In this document: positions 1-7,177 of the stretch, piece after piece
Position numbering within the stretch: position 1 is the stretch's first letter
Layout: each line of letters begins with the position of its first letter
Source of the DNA: Youxingia wuxianensis
GTDB taxonomy: Bacteria > Bacillota > Clostridia > Oscillospirales > Ruminococcaceae
Reading direction: 5' to 3'
DNA length: 64,000 nt
NCBI RefSeq assembly: GCF_014385085.1
Contig: NZ_JACRTD010000004.1
Location: 186,001 to 250,000, forward strand
Notes under the pieces: generated by a model
What the model saw: only the letters and a program-made list of their open reading frames with translations
Databases searched by the model: none
What the model was told of the DNA's origin: nothing
Translations under genes and position numbers: made by a program

Positions 1-1
1 G

Positions 2-58
2 ATTATGCTGATGCTTCTGTTTGGCTGGCTGATCTATTTAAATTTTACCAAGTTCTAG
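2..58 (+). CDS. C-terminal end of an unidentified membrane protein (partial)
   Basis: An open frame enters from the left edge and stops at a TAG at 56-58, ten bases before tadA. The 18 visible residues are hydrophobic (LLFGWLIYLNF) and end in a short basic tail, so this looks like the last membrane segment of a protein. Too little is visible to name it. The close spacing suggests it is co-transcribed with tadA. Confidence 0.5.
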   Translation: MMLMLLFGWLIYLNFTKF

Positions 59-68
59 GAGGAAAATA

Positions 69-533
69 ATGGGGTTTGACGACGAATATTACATGTCTCT
101 GGCGCTTTTGCAGGCACAAAAAGCCGCTGATATGGGAGAAGTCCCGGTGGGGGCGGTGGCAGTGTGGGAAGGGCAGGTGGTCGGCGTCGGCTACAACCGC
201 CGGGAGACGGGCAAACATGCTCTGGCCCATGCGGAGCTGGAGGCAATCGACGCCGCCTGCCGCAGTCTGGGCGGATGGCGCTTGCATAAATGCGATTTGT
301 ATGTCACCCTGGAGCCCTGTCCCATGTGCTGCGGAGCGATTATAAACGCCCGTATCCGGCGGGTGATCTACGGAGCCCGAGATCCGAAAGCAGGTTGTTT
401 AGGGTCTGTATGCGATTTCTGCCAGCTTCCCTTTAATCATAAGCCAGAGATTATAGCCGGGGTGATGGAGACGGAATGTTCCCGTATTTTGTCGGAATTT
501 TTCCGTGACTTGCGGAAAAACCGGGGAAAGTAA
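69..533 (+). CDS. tadA: tRNA-specific adenosine deaminase
   Basis: Converts adenosine 34 of tRNA-Arg(ACG) to inosine in the cytoplasm. The 154-residue length is normal for TadA. The zinc and proton-shuttle motif HAELEAI and the second zinc motif PCPMCCGA are both intact, giving the expected one His and two Cys ligands plus the catalytic Glu. The ATG follows an AGGAGG site six bases upstream. It is the second visible gene of its operon. A hairpin with CAGCCACAA/TTGTGGCTG arms lies just past the stop (about 539-561) without a strong T-run. Confidence 0.95.
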   Translation: MGFDDEYYMSLALLQAQKAADMGEVPVGAVAVWEGQVVGVGYNRRETGKHALAHAELEAIDAACRSLGGWRLHKCDLYVTLEPCPMCCGAIINARIRRVIYGARDPKAGCLGSVCDFCQLPFNHKPEIIAGVMETECSRILSEFFRDLRKNRGK

Positions 534-594
534 ACCGACAGCCACAATATCTTGTGGCTGTTCATAATTTGTTCACCAAATAGAAATGGGGGCA

Positions 595-603
595 TGGTAT
601 AAT
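595..603 (+). promoter_or_regulatory. Extended -10 promoter for a candidate small RNA
   Basis: TGGTATAAT is a perfect extended -10 (TGnTATAAT). No good -35 hexamer is seen at 17 bases, as is common for extended -10 promoters. The predicted start is near 610, and no credible reading frame follows before an intrinsic terminator. Confidence 0.5.
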
Positions 604-609
604 GACTTG

Positions 610-697
610 CAAGGACTTAAGTGTTCTGAAGTTAATCCCCCTCCTTTATTTTATCTCCTTATACCTTGTGTGACGGGCCGTTGGGCTCGTTTTTTTT
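610..697 (+). ncRNA. Candidate small RNA with an anti-Shine-Dalgarno-like segment
   Basis: A transcript of about 88 nt is implied by the extended -10 at 595-603 and an intrinsic terminator at 673-697 (stem ACGGGCC/GGCTCGT, loop GTTG, then eight T). A 5' hairpin can form from AAGGACTT and AAGT..TCCTT elements. The single-stranded centre carries CCTCCTTT (640-647), which matches the 16S anti-Shine-Dalgarno core, and a second TCTCCTT. It does not carry the GGTCAGG/GGAAGCA signatures of SRP RNA, which sits near tadA in many Firmicutes. That this is a real RNA is inference. Confidence 0.35.
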
Positions 698-711
698 GTG
701 TTAAAATATCA

Positions 712-745
712 GCCGGCAAAAGAGGTTTCTTTTGCCGGCCTTTTT
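712..745 (+). terminator. Intrinsic terminator
   Basis: Perfect 12-bp stem GCCGGCAAAAGA/TCTTTTGCCGGC with a four-base loop, followed on the plus strand by CTTTTTC. It lies between the candidate small RNA and the minus-strand gene ending at 749, and may also stop that gene, although the minus-strand T-run is weak. Confidence 0.7.
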
Positions 746-748
746 CTT

Positions 749-1837
749 TCAGGATGATATCTCTTCCATTTGCTGTCTGTGCTTTTCCTGGTCAAAGAGC
801 GGGAGTTTCCCACTGTAGCAATAGCTGTGCAAATAATCCCCCTGCAAAAACTCTTTGTTGGGATCATTGTAGTAAATATCAAAGTTCTTTTCCAGTTTGG
901 GCAGGTTGAGCCGTGCTGTGAGCATCTGCGTTCCCTGTTCCTTTTCCCTGGCCACGATTCCATCCTTTTCTGGCGTAATTTCAAGAGGGGCGAATATCCC
1001 CGCTTGTTCGTTGTCTGTAAAGTTCAAGGGAGAGAACAGAACATATTGGCCGTTTTCATTGGCCCGGCACCGAAGAATATCCCCTAGCGCCCCAATCTCA
1101 CCAATACCAGGCGCGGCGATAATTTTCGCTCCCCGGGCCTTGGCGATTTTAAAACATTCAAAATAATATGCGTCGCTTCCCAACACTACGCCCAATCCAC
1201 CAAAAGGGGTGGGGATCACTTCGATTACATCAGAGGCAGCCACGCCCAAAAGCTTGTCTAAGCCGATGCTCGCGGTTTTATCCTGGGAGCCGACCGGCTG
1301 CCCGTCTGGACCAAACACTACACACCGGTTATATAGACTTCCTTTTTCATAAAACAAGCTGGAGCCTGCCACAATATAAATCTTTTGATTTTTTGCAATG
1401 GCGCTGAACGCATACATATACACTTCATAAATAAAATTATGGAATGCTTCCACCGCCTGTTTTAGCTTAATTTCATCGAACTTTAGCTCTTTCAGATTTT
1501 GCATAGAACCCTGCTCTATAATATGGGAAAGTACTTTTTTGCAAAAAGGGACCAAGCCTAAGCAGGTAAGACCTATGTATTCTGGAAACACTACTACCTG
1601 GGCGCCGGCCTGGGCGGAGTTTTGGGCGAACTGTGTCCATTCCCCAATGAGTTCCTTCAAGCTGCGGCAGGAATCCATCTGTTTTTGCATCACACTGCAC
1701 CGGATCAACTCCGGGCTGACAAATTCCAAGTTGTTTTTTTCTCGGGAGCCAAAACTGTCCACAATCTTTATGATTTTAATCGGGGTCACTTTGACGGACA
1801 TAACAAAAGACAGGAAGCCTAAAAATAAATTCCACAT
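749..1837 (-). CDS. Carbon-nitrogen hydrolase-fold protein lacking the catalytic cysteine
   Basis: A 362-residue nitrilase-superfamily protein. The usual Glu is present in VVFPEYIG (about residue 86) and the Lys in GSQDKTAS (about 187). Where active members have G-x-x-x-C-x-D, this protein has GVVLGSDAYYFE, so the nucleophilic Cys is replaced by Gly (about 220). Hydrolysis by the normal thioester mechanism therefore seems unlikely. An extra hydrophobic N-terminal stretch precedes the fold. ATG 1837 is preferred over GTG 1840 because AGGGAG then sits five bases upstream. It starts nine bases after a second degenerate homologue and is surely co-transcribed with it. Function unknown; a binding or scaffold role is inference. 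Confidence 0.75.
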   Translation of the reverse strand: MWNLFLGFLSFVMSVKVTPIKIIKIVDSFGSREKNNLEFVSPELIRCSVMQKQMDSCRSLKELIGEWTQFAQNSAQAGAQVVVFPEYIGLTCLGLVPFCKKVLSHIIEQGSMQNLKELKFDEIKLKQAVEAFHNFIYEVYMYAFSAIAKNQKIYIVAGSSLFYEKGSLYNRCVVFGPDGQPVGSQDKTASIGLDKLLGVAASDVIEVIPTPFGGLGVVLGSDAYYFECFKIAKARGAKIIAAPGIGEIGALGDILRCRANENGQYVLFSPLNFTDNEQAGIFAPLEITPEKDGIVAREKEQGTQMLTARLNLPKLEKNFDIYYNDPNKEFLQGDYLHSYCYSGKLPLFDQEKHRQQMEEISS

Positions 1838-1846
1838 CACGTCTCC

Positions 1847-2551
1847 CTACCTTCCCAATTCCTCACTATAGTTGGTCACTAGCCGCGTATTGATATTCTC
1901 CATAATCTGCAGTTGATCCCGCACTTCATCCAGCTTGTCCAGGTTTAATCCGAACCGAATAGAGGATTGGATGCCGCGGCGAAGAATATATCCATCCTTC
2001 CCCCTGGTCAGGGCGACCGGACAGGCAACGGTACAGCTGTTTGTTGTAAGGTTGATCACATATACATTGTTGGACTGAGCACAGTTCCATACGGAGCACA
2101 TCAGCCGTTCCGGGACTTCATCCACCGGATCGATAGACTGAATGGATATCACCACATCCGCCCCTTTTAAGGCGGCTGTCCGGGATACTTGGGGATGATA
2201 AATATCGCTGTCAACACACAAAGCCAAATTTCCCAAATCGGTATGGTAGACCTCTACCATATCGTCTGCATGCAGGCGTCCCACCATGGACAAGGGCAGA
2301 TGTAAAGCAAGCTGGCTTCCCAGCAGTGACCCATTCGGTCCAAGCAGGCACAAACAGAGATACCCTTGAAACTCTATCAGAGGCGTCACTAGATATACCT
2401 TATGCTGGCGGGCATACTCAGCACAGTCCTTCATGTGCTTTGTTACTGCCAAATGGCTTTTGTGGATGTCCTTCTCAAAAAAGATCACCAGTTTTGTGTC
2501 CGCGCTGGGGGCACGAAAGGCAGGAAGAACTTCCGTAAAAAAAATATCCAT
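1847..2551 (-). CDS. Second degenerate carbon-nitrogen hydrolase-like protein
   Basis: A 234-residue protein aligning by eye with its downstream neighbour. The Glu is kept (LVIFFEKD, about 26), but the Lys position is Ala (GSQLALH, about 82), and the Cys position falls on Asp 114 in CVDSDIYHPQ. A Cys two residues earlier (112) is out of register. The first beta strand normally before the Glu is missing, so the protein is shorter than the family norm of about 270. The start is clear: AAGGAGG seven bases before ATG. It has lost two of three catalytic residues. The pair may form a non-catalytic heteromer (inference). Confidence 0.7.
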   Translation of the reverse strand: MDIFFTEVLPAFRAPSADTKLVIFFEKDIHKSHLAVTKHMKDCAEYARQHKVYLVTPLIEFQGYLCLCLLGPNGSLLGSQLALHLPLSMVGRLHADDMVEVYHTDLGNLALCVDSDIYHPQVSRTAALKGADVVISIQSIDPVDEVPERLMCSVWNCAQSNNVYVINLTTNSCTVACPVALTRGKDGYILRRGIQSSIRFGLNLDKLDEVRDQLQIMENINTRLVTNYSEELGR

Positions 2552-2579
2552 CTATTCGCCTCCTTGAAAGGTCAATTTT

Positions 2580-2605
2580 TACGCCTGTAGAACACACAAG
2601 ACAAC
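2580..2605 (-). promoter_or_regulatory. Possible promoter of the nitrilase-like pair
   Basis: On the minus strand TTGTCT and TAAAAA are separated by 17 bases, a short distance upstream of the AAGGAGG site at about 2560. The match to consensus is moderate. It lies between the gene start and the tandem hairpin repeats. Confidence 0.3.
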
Positions 2606-2610
2606 CTTAT

Positions 2611-3096
2611 TTTTATAGTCCCGCCCGGCAAATCGAAGATTTTCCGCCGCCGCAGGCGGAAAAACCCTCCGGGTTTTAGGGCGTCGACTGCAAACAGCTC
2701 CTCATGGTTTCGCCCAAATGCGAAACCTTCCCCGGACACCGTCCGGGGGCAAAACCCTGTTTTGCCGAGGTTTTTTATAGTCCCGCCCGGCAAATCGAAA
2801 ATTTGCCGCCGCCGCAGGCGGAAAAACCCTTCGGGTTTTAGGGCGTCGACTGCAAACAGCTCCTCATGGTTTCGCCCAAATGCGAAACCTTCCCCGGACA
2901 CCGTCCGGGGGCAAAACCTTGTTTTGTCGAGGTTTTTTATAGTCCCGCCCGGCAAATCGAAAATTTGCCGCCGCCGCAGGCGGAAAAACCCTTCGGGTTT
3001 TAGGGCGTCGACTGCAAACAGCTCCTCATGGTTTCGCCTAAATGCGAAACCTTCCCCGGACACCGTCCGGGGGCAAAACCTTGTTTTGCTGATATT
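2611..3096. repeat. Three tandem 162-bp units made of consecutive short hairpins
   Basis: Units begin at 2611, 2773 and 2935 (each starts TTTTATAGTCCCGCCCGGC) and differ by only a few bases. Each unit is a chain of short inverted repeats: AAATC/GATTT, CCGCC/GGCGG, AAAACCC/GGGTTTT, GGTTTCGC/GCGAAACC, CCCCGGAC/GTCCGGGG and GCAAAAC/GTTTTGC. Because 162 is divisible by three, long frames with 54-residue repeats are open on both strands here; I do not consider them genes. Related copies occur at 58879-58942 and 59655-59885. Confidence 0.9.
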
Positions 3097-3173
3097 TTTA
3101 TTATAACTCACTTTTTCCCCGGGCACAACAAGCCAAAATATTTTTACTTGAAAAATTAACTTTTAAATGAAAA

Positions 3174-3200
3174 GGATCCACACTTTACCAGTGCGGATCC
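3174..3200 (-). terminator. Terminator of the small gene at 3204-3458
   Basis: GGATCC..CAC and GTG..GGATCC arms around a short loop; the minus-strand transcript continues into CTTTTCATTT. It lies four bases past the stop codon. Confidence 0.65.
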
Positions 3201-3203
3201 CAG

Positions 3204-3458
3204 TTATTTCCCTCTTGCTCTCAGCAGCACCTTTTTTAAAGTATAGGCATCCGCCAGCTTTGGAAGCCGGTAAAGGCGCTCCCCTTCCTGATGAACCAGT
3301 CTTTCCAAAGTAAGGTACATCTGTTTATACATCTCTTCCCCGTCTCCCTGCCCATGAATGTACATTCGCTCGGTTGCCTGCTGTGCCCGTCGAAATTGTT
3401 CTATCTCTTTGCTAATCTCATTGAATAATGTATAGTATTGTTCTTTGTAGCTAAGCAC
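3204..3458 (-). CDS. Small helical protein of unknown function
   Basis: 84 residues, charged and predicted all-helical, with no membrane segment, signal peptide or recognised motif. It is rich in Glu, Arg, Tyr and Leu, resembling small Clostridia-specific proteins. The start is GTG with an AAAGGG site eight bases upstream. It is divergent from the ribbon-helix-helix gene at 3605, and the shared 146-bp gap holds the phased TAATAC boxes, so it is a likely target of that regulator. Confidence 0.6.
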   Translation of the reverse strand: MLSYKEQYYTLFNEISKEIEQFRRAQQATERMYIHGQGDGEEMYKQMYLTLERLVHQEGERLYRLPKLADAYTLKKVLLRARGK

Positions 3459-3502
3459 TGCTTACACCCTTTCCTATGTTTGTATAAAACAATTACCTAT
3501 AA

Positions 3503-3561
3503 TAATACTATATAATACTTTGTAATACAATATAAACTTTGTAATGTATTACGACGTATTA
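3503..3561. promoter_or_regulatory. Phased operator array of TAATAC/GTATTA boxes
   Basis: TAATAC occurs at 3503, 3513 and 3523, exactly ten bases apart. The inverse GTATTA occurs at 3546 and 3556, also ten apart. A direct repeat ACTTTGTAAT lies at 3517 and 3536, and GTAAT/ATTAC arms are at 3541-3552. Ribbon-helix-helix repressors typically bind such helically phased short boxes, so autoregulation by the adjacent gene is the simplest reading (inference). Confidence 0.55.
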
Positions 3562-3604
3562 TAAAATTTAAATAGAAATTAATACCGAAGTGGGTGTTTG
3601 GAAC

Positions 3605-3763
3605 ATGGGCGTCGAAAAAAAGGTTTATAGTTTCCGGCTGGAAGAGCGTATGGTGGAACAGCTTAAGTCCTGTGCGGAAAAAGAAAACCGTACCCTTTCC
3701 AATATGGTGGAGACCATACTGAAAAGTTATCTGGAACGCAAACTTTCTCCCCGTAAACCCTAA
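3605..3763 (+). CDS. Ribbon-helix-helix transcriptional regulator
   Basis: 52 residues, MGVEKKVYSF onward. The pattern of one short strand (KVYSFRLE), helix A (ERMVEQLKSCAEKEN) and, after the RT-L-SN turn, helix B (MVETILKSYLERKL) is that of Arc/MetJ/CopG-type DNA-binding dimers. The basic tail SPRKP is unstructured. The Shine-Dalgarno is weak. A strong terminator follows 28 bases after the stop, so it is monocistronic, and it sits beside an array of phased boxes it probably binds. Confidence 0.7.
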   Translation: MGVEKKVYSFRLEERMVEQLKSCAEKENRTLSNMVETILKSYLERKLSPRKP

Positions 3764-3790
3764 CCTGACCCTTCTCTGATAATACGAGAA

Positions 3791-3827
3791 ACAGGCGGCC
3801 GTCTCTTCGAGACGGCCGCCTGTTTTA
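3791..3827. terminator. Bidirectional terminator between the RHH gene and purA
   Basis: Perfect 15-bp stem ACAGGCGGCCGTCTC/GAGACGGCCGCCTGT with a TTC loop. TTTT follows on the plus strand and TTTCTCG on the minus strand. It serves the converging RHH gene and purA. Confidence 0.85.
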
Positions 3828-3834
3828 TAATTTA

Positions 3835-5112
3835 TTATTCTCTTTCCAAGTTTTGTTCCCTGGACGGGCCAACACCGACCATTTTAATTGGACAGCCGCA
3901 CACTTCTTCCAGTTTCTCAATATACTGCTTGCACGACTTGGGAAGCTCGTCATAGCTCTTGCATTGACTCAGATCCCCCGAAAAACCGGCAACCGTTTCA
4001 TACACCGGCTCGCATTGGGCAAGTTCCTCCAGGCAGGCGGGGAAATCTTTGATAACCGTGCCGTCTTTTTTCTTATACGCCACGCAGATCTTCAAATCCC
4101 CCATATCGCTCAACGTATCAATCTTATTGATCGCGAGCCCTGTCAGCCCATTACAGCGCACCGAATGGCGCATAATCACAGAATCAAACCAACCGGTTCT
4201 TCTGGGACGCCCGGTAACAGTGCCGAACTCATGCCCCCGATTACGAATAGTATCCCCTACCTGATCAAAAAGCTCTGTGGGGAACGGACCTTTTCCCACC
4301 CGGGTAGTATAGGATTTAGCCACGCCGATTACCTCGTCAATCATGGTCGGTCCCACCCCGCAGCCGGTACATACGCCGCCGGAAACCGGATGAGAGCTGG
4401 TTACATAGGGATAAGTGCCCACGTCGATGTCCAGAAGAGTTCCCTGGGCTCCTTCAAACAGCACCTTTTTTCCGGCTTTGATCGCCTCAAAAGCAAGAAC
4501 CGATACGTCTTCCACATAAGGTTTCAGCCGCTGGCCATAGGCCAGATACTCCTGGATAATTCCATCTATTTCTAACGGCTCTTGCCCATAATATTCTTTC
4601 AGCAGGCGGTTTTTCATCTCTCCTGCCAGCTTGGCCTTTTCTGTGAAAATTTCCGGATGGATCAAATCATACATTCGAAGCCCGCTTCTTTCCGCCTTAT
4701 CCATATAGGTAGGGCCGATCCCCCGGTGGGTGGTGCCGATATCCCCGCTGCCCCGAAGTTTTTCACTCAATCCGTCCAACTGGATATGCCACGGCATCAC
4801 CAGATGGGCGCGGGGATCGATATGCAGATGATCGCAGCTCACACCCCTGGCCTGTAAGCCGTCAATTTCCCTGAGGATATCCTTTGGATCCACCACCACG
4901 CCGCAGCCGATATAACATTCTGTCTTGGGATACAAAATACCCGACGGGATCAACTGAAGCTTGTACACTTCGCCATCATTTTCCACGGTATGCCCCGCAT
5001 TGTTTCCCCCCTGGGAACGGATAACCACATCTGCGCGGGACGCCAGGATATCAATAATCTTTCCCTTTCCTTCGTCCCCCCATTGTACGCCGACGACTAC
5101 GGTTGTTGGCAT
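3835..5112 (-). CDS. purA: Adenylosuccinate synthetase
   Basis: Joins IMP and aspartate using GTP, the first committed step to AMP. The 425-residue length is typical. The N-terminal GTP-binding and catalytic loop QWGDEGKGK, the GGNNAGHT segment, the IGTTHRGIGPTYMDK loop and the TVTGRPRRTGWFD active-site loop are all intact, as is the C-terminal NKIDTL base-recognition motif. An AGGGGGG site precedes the ATG. It is monocistronic between the terminator at 3791 and the divergent spoVA operon. Confidence 0.97.
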   Translation of the reverse strand: MPTTVVVGVQWGDEGKGKIIDILASRADVVIRSQGGNNAGHTVENDGEVYKLQLIPSGILYPKTECYIGCGVVVDPKDILREIDGLQARGVSCDHLHIDPRAHLVMPWHIQLDGLSEKLRGSGDIGTTHRGIGPTYMDKAERSGLRMYDLIHPEIFTEKAKLAGEMKNRLLKEYYGQEPLEIDGIIQEYLAYGQRLKPYVEDVSVLAFEAIKAGKKVLFEGAQGTLLDIDVGTYPYVTSSHPVSGGVCTGCGVGPTMIDEVIGVAKSYTTRVGKGPFPTELFDQVGDTIRNRGHEFGTVTGRPRRTGWFDSVIMRHSVRCNGLTGLAINKIDTLSDMGDLKICVAYKKKDGTVIKDFPACLEELAQCEPVYETVAGFSGDLSQCKSYDELPKSCKQYIEKLEEVCGCPIKMVGVGPSREQNLERE

Positions 5113-5212
5113 GCAGAATACCCCCCTATTGCTTTTATAATGTAAATTGCTACTGTCCTGCCACGGATAATTCTATCAAAAAAACTCGTCAAATTCAACT
5201 GAATAATTTATG

Positions 5213-5243
5213 TGTAAATGTAGAAAATAGTTACTGCATTATG
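5213..5243 (+). promoter_or_regulatory. Possible forespore sigma-G promoter for spoVA
   Basis: TGTAAA (5213-5218) and CATTATG (5237-5243) with an 18-base spacer resemble the sigma-G pattern TGMATA/CATAMTA. spoVA operons are sigma-G-dependent in Bacillus and Clostridia. The match is imperfect and the spoVAC start is only about 20 bases away. Confidence 0.3.
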
Positions 5244-5261
5244 AAATTTACTGTGAAATGA

Positions 5262-5714
5262 GTGATTTTTTTGGCTTTTACTCCGGAAGAATATAATAAA
5301 ATGAGTCAAAAGGCGTCTCCTAACTCTAAATCCTATAAAAATATCCCTATGGCATTTTTAATCGGCGGCCTGGTCTGCGCCTTGGGTCAGGGGCTGATGA
5401 TTCTGTATCAAAACGCCGGATTGGAAAAAGACACCGCCTCTACCGCTGTATCGGTCAGTCTGGTGTTCTTGTCTGTACTGCTGACCGGTTTGAACGTATA
5501 TGATAATATCGCCAAAGTAGCCGGCGCAGGCACCTTGGTTCCTATTACCGGTTTTGCCAACGCCATGGCTTCTCCGGCTCTGGAGTTTAAAAGCGAAGGT
5601 TTTATTTTGGGCCTGGGGGCAAAAATGTTTATCATTGCCGGCCCTGTTATTGTATACGGCATTTCCGCCAGTATACTGTATGGTCTGATTATTTATTTAT
5701 TTCGTCTTTATTAA
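5262..5714 (+). CDS. spoVAC: Stage V sporulation protein AC
   Basis: Integral membrane subunit of the channel that moves calcium-dipicolinate into the forespore and out on germination; the homologue behaves as a mechanosensitive channel. About 150 residues with four hydrophobic segments and typical motifs FLIGGLVCALGQ and PITGFANAMASPALEFKSEGFILGLGAKMF split by other residues. The start is uncertain: GTG 5262 (just after an in-frame stop) or TTG 5271 keeps the usual TPEEY N-terminus, whereas ATG 5301 would remove it. No good Shine-Dalgarno is seen. A run of seven T lies at the start and deserves a sequencing check. First gene of spoVAC-AD-AE. Confidence 0.9.
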   Translation: MIFLAFTPEEYNKMSQKASPNSKSYKNIPMAFLIGGLVCALGQGLMILYQNAGLEKDTASTAVSVSLVFLSVLLTGLNVYDNIAKVAGAGTLVPITGFANAMASPALEFKSEGFILGLGAKMFIIAGPVIVYGISASILYGLIIYLFRLY

Positions 5715-5729
5715 AAGGAGGGGGAGCTT

Positions 5730-6758
5730 ATGGCGCAGCGCAAAGGAAAATACACGATTGTCTTTGACGATCCTCCCATGATCAAAAGTTCCGCGGCTAT
5801 CGGTTCTAAAAAAGAAGCCCAGGGACCATTGAAACATATTTTCGACGTGATCAACGAGGACAGCTATTTTGGGCAAGCCACCTGGGAAAAAGCGGAAAGC
5901 CGCATGCAGCAGGACACCGTCACAAAAGCTTTGGAAAAAGGACAGCTTTCCGCCTCTCAGGTGGACTGTGTGTTTGCCGGGGACCTGCTTAATCAATGCG
6001 TAGGTTCCACCTATGGTCTGCGGGATCTGGGAATGCCTTTTGTGGGACTGTACGGCGCTTGCTCCACCATGGCGGAAAGCTTGATGGTCTGTTCCGTCTT
6101 TTTGGAAGCGGGCGCTATCCAGCGGGGGGTGGCGGTGACTTCTTCCCATTTCTGTACCGCGGAGCGCCAGTATCGTTTTCCTTTGGAATATGGCGGCCAG
6201 CGCACTCCCACCGCCCAATGGACCGCAACCGCCTCCGGCGCAGCGGTATTGGAAAAGGGGGACTGTCCTCCGTTTATCCGGGCGTGCACCGTGGGAACCA
6301 TTGAGGATTTGGGCGTTACTGACGCCAACAATATGGGCGCCGCTATGGCTCCGGCAGCGGCGATGACCATAAAGCATTTCTTTGAGGATACCAAAACCAA
6401 TGGGGACAACTACGATCTGATCATCACCGGCGATCTGGGCAAAGTGGGCACCCGGCTTTTGCGGGAACTGCTTCTCCAAGACGGGTATAATATTGAACAT
6501 GCCCATACCGACTGCGGACTGATTTTATATGATATGGACAAGCAGGACGTTCACGCCGGCGCCAGCGGCTGCGGCTGCAGCGCCTCCGTGATGTGCGGAC
6601 ATTTTATCCCTTTGATCAAATCAGGCAAGCTAAACAACGTATTGTTTGTGGCTACCGGCGCTTTGCTTTCTCCTACCGTGGTCCAGCAGGGGGAAAGCAT
6701 CGCCTGTATCGCTCATTTAATCTATCTATCCTCCCAAAAAGAAGGAGGGCGCGTATAA
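5730..6758 (+). CDS. spoVAD: Stage V sporulation protein AD
   Basis: Soluble thiolase-fold subunit that binds dipicolinic acid for delivery to the SpoVA channel. 342 residues, the standard length. Thiolase-like features include the YGACSTMAE segment and the glycine-rich GASGCGCSA stretch near the C-terminus. The start has an AAAGGAGGGGG site eight bases upstream. It lies 15 bases after spoVAC, and its stop codon directly abuts the spoVAE start, indicating tight translational coupling. Confidence 0.96.
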   Translation: MAQRKGKYTIVFDDPPMIKSSAAIGSKKEAQGPLKHIFDVINEDSYFGQATWEKAESRMQQDTVTKALEKGQLSASQVDCVFAGDLLNQCVGSTYGLRDLGMPFVGLYGACSTMAESLMVCSVFLEAGAIQRGVAVTSSHFCTAERQYRFPLEYGGQRTPTAQWTATASGAAVLEKGDCPPFIRACTVGTIEDLGVTDANNMGAAMAPAAAMTIKHFFEDTKTNGDNYDLIITGDLGKVGTRLLRELLLQDGYNIEHAHTDCGLILYDMDKQDVHAGASGCGCSASVMCGHFIPLIKSGKLNNVLFVATGALLSPTVVQQGESIACIAHLIYLSSQKEGGRV

Positions 6759-7127
6759 ATGGAAATTTTCATACCCTTATTAAAGGCCTTTTTGGTGGGA
6801 GGCGCCCTATGCGCTATTGGTCAGGTATTTATTGATTATACCAGCCTCACTCCAGCGAGAATATTGGTTTGTTATGTGGTGCTGGGGGTTATTCTGGGCG
6901 GGATTGGCATATACCCCATGATTATTGATTTTGCCGGGGCGGGAGCCACGGTCCCCCTCACCGGTTTCGGCAGCCTGCTTGCCAAGGGAGTAAAAGAAGC
7001 TGTGGCCAAAGACGGGCTGTTGGGTGTGCTCACCGGCGGTTTTACCGCTTCCGCGGCGGGCATTGGCGCGGCGGTTTTTTTCTCCCTGCTGGGAGCTCTG
7101 ATCTTCAAGCCAAAGGACAAGTCTTAA
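6759..7127 (+). CDS. spoVAE: Stage V sporulation protein AE
   Basis: Membrane subunit of the dipicolinate channel, paralogous to SpoVAC. 122 residues with the N-terminal GGALCAIGQVFID motif, four hydrophobic segments and the FAGAGATVPLTGFG signature. The AAGAAGGAGGG site lies inside the end of spoVAD. The operon has no spoVAA, AB, AEA or AF, which fits the reduced arrangement usual in Clostridia. Confidence 0.95.
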   Translation: MEIFIPLLKAFLVGGALCAIGQVFIDYTSLTPARILVCYVVLGVILGGIGIYPMIIDFAGAGATVPLTGFGSLLAKGVKEAVAKDGLLGVLTGGFTASAAGIGAAVFFSLLGALIFKPKDKS

Positions 7128-7130
7128 TAG

Positions 7131-7169
7131 AAAATCCCCTTCCGGCGGTATCGCCGGAAGGGGATTTTT
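7131..7169. terminator. Bidirectional terminator between spoVAE and the RraA-like gene
   Basis: AAAATCCCCTTCCGGC/GCCGGAAGGGGATTTT, a 16-bp perfect stem with a GGTATC loop, followed by T residues on both strands. It ends the spoVA operon and the long minus-strand catabolic operon. Confidence 0.9.
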
Positions 7170-7177
7170 ATACACAG

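Noticed and set aside
610..697. Signal recognition particle RNA next to tadA
   Set aside because: Location fits, but the conserved GGTCAGG and GGAAGCA loop sequences of SRP helix 8 are missing.
749..2551. Functional nitrilase or N-carbamoyl hydrolase annotation
   Set aside because: Catalytic Cys is absent in both proteins, so assigning an amidase reaction would be unsupported.
2611..3096. CRISPR array
   Set aside because: The repeat units are 162 bp, contiguous and nearly identical throughout, without spacers or cas genes.
2572..3126. Long open frames with 54-residue repeats on both strands
   Set aside because: They follow from a 162-bp DNA repeat whose length is divisible by three. The hairpin structure, not the peptide, is conserved, and distant copies at 59655 shift length to 164.
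4183..4194. AACCGGTT-like site in purA
   Set aside because: It lies inside coding sequence far from the regulon and lacks the flanking GGA/TCC symmetry; a chance match.
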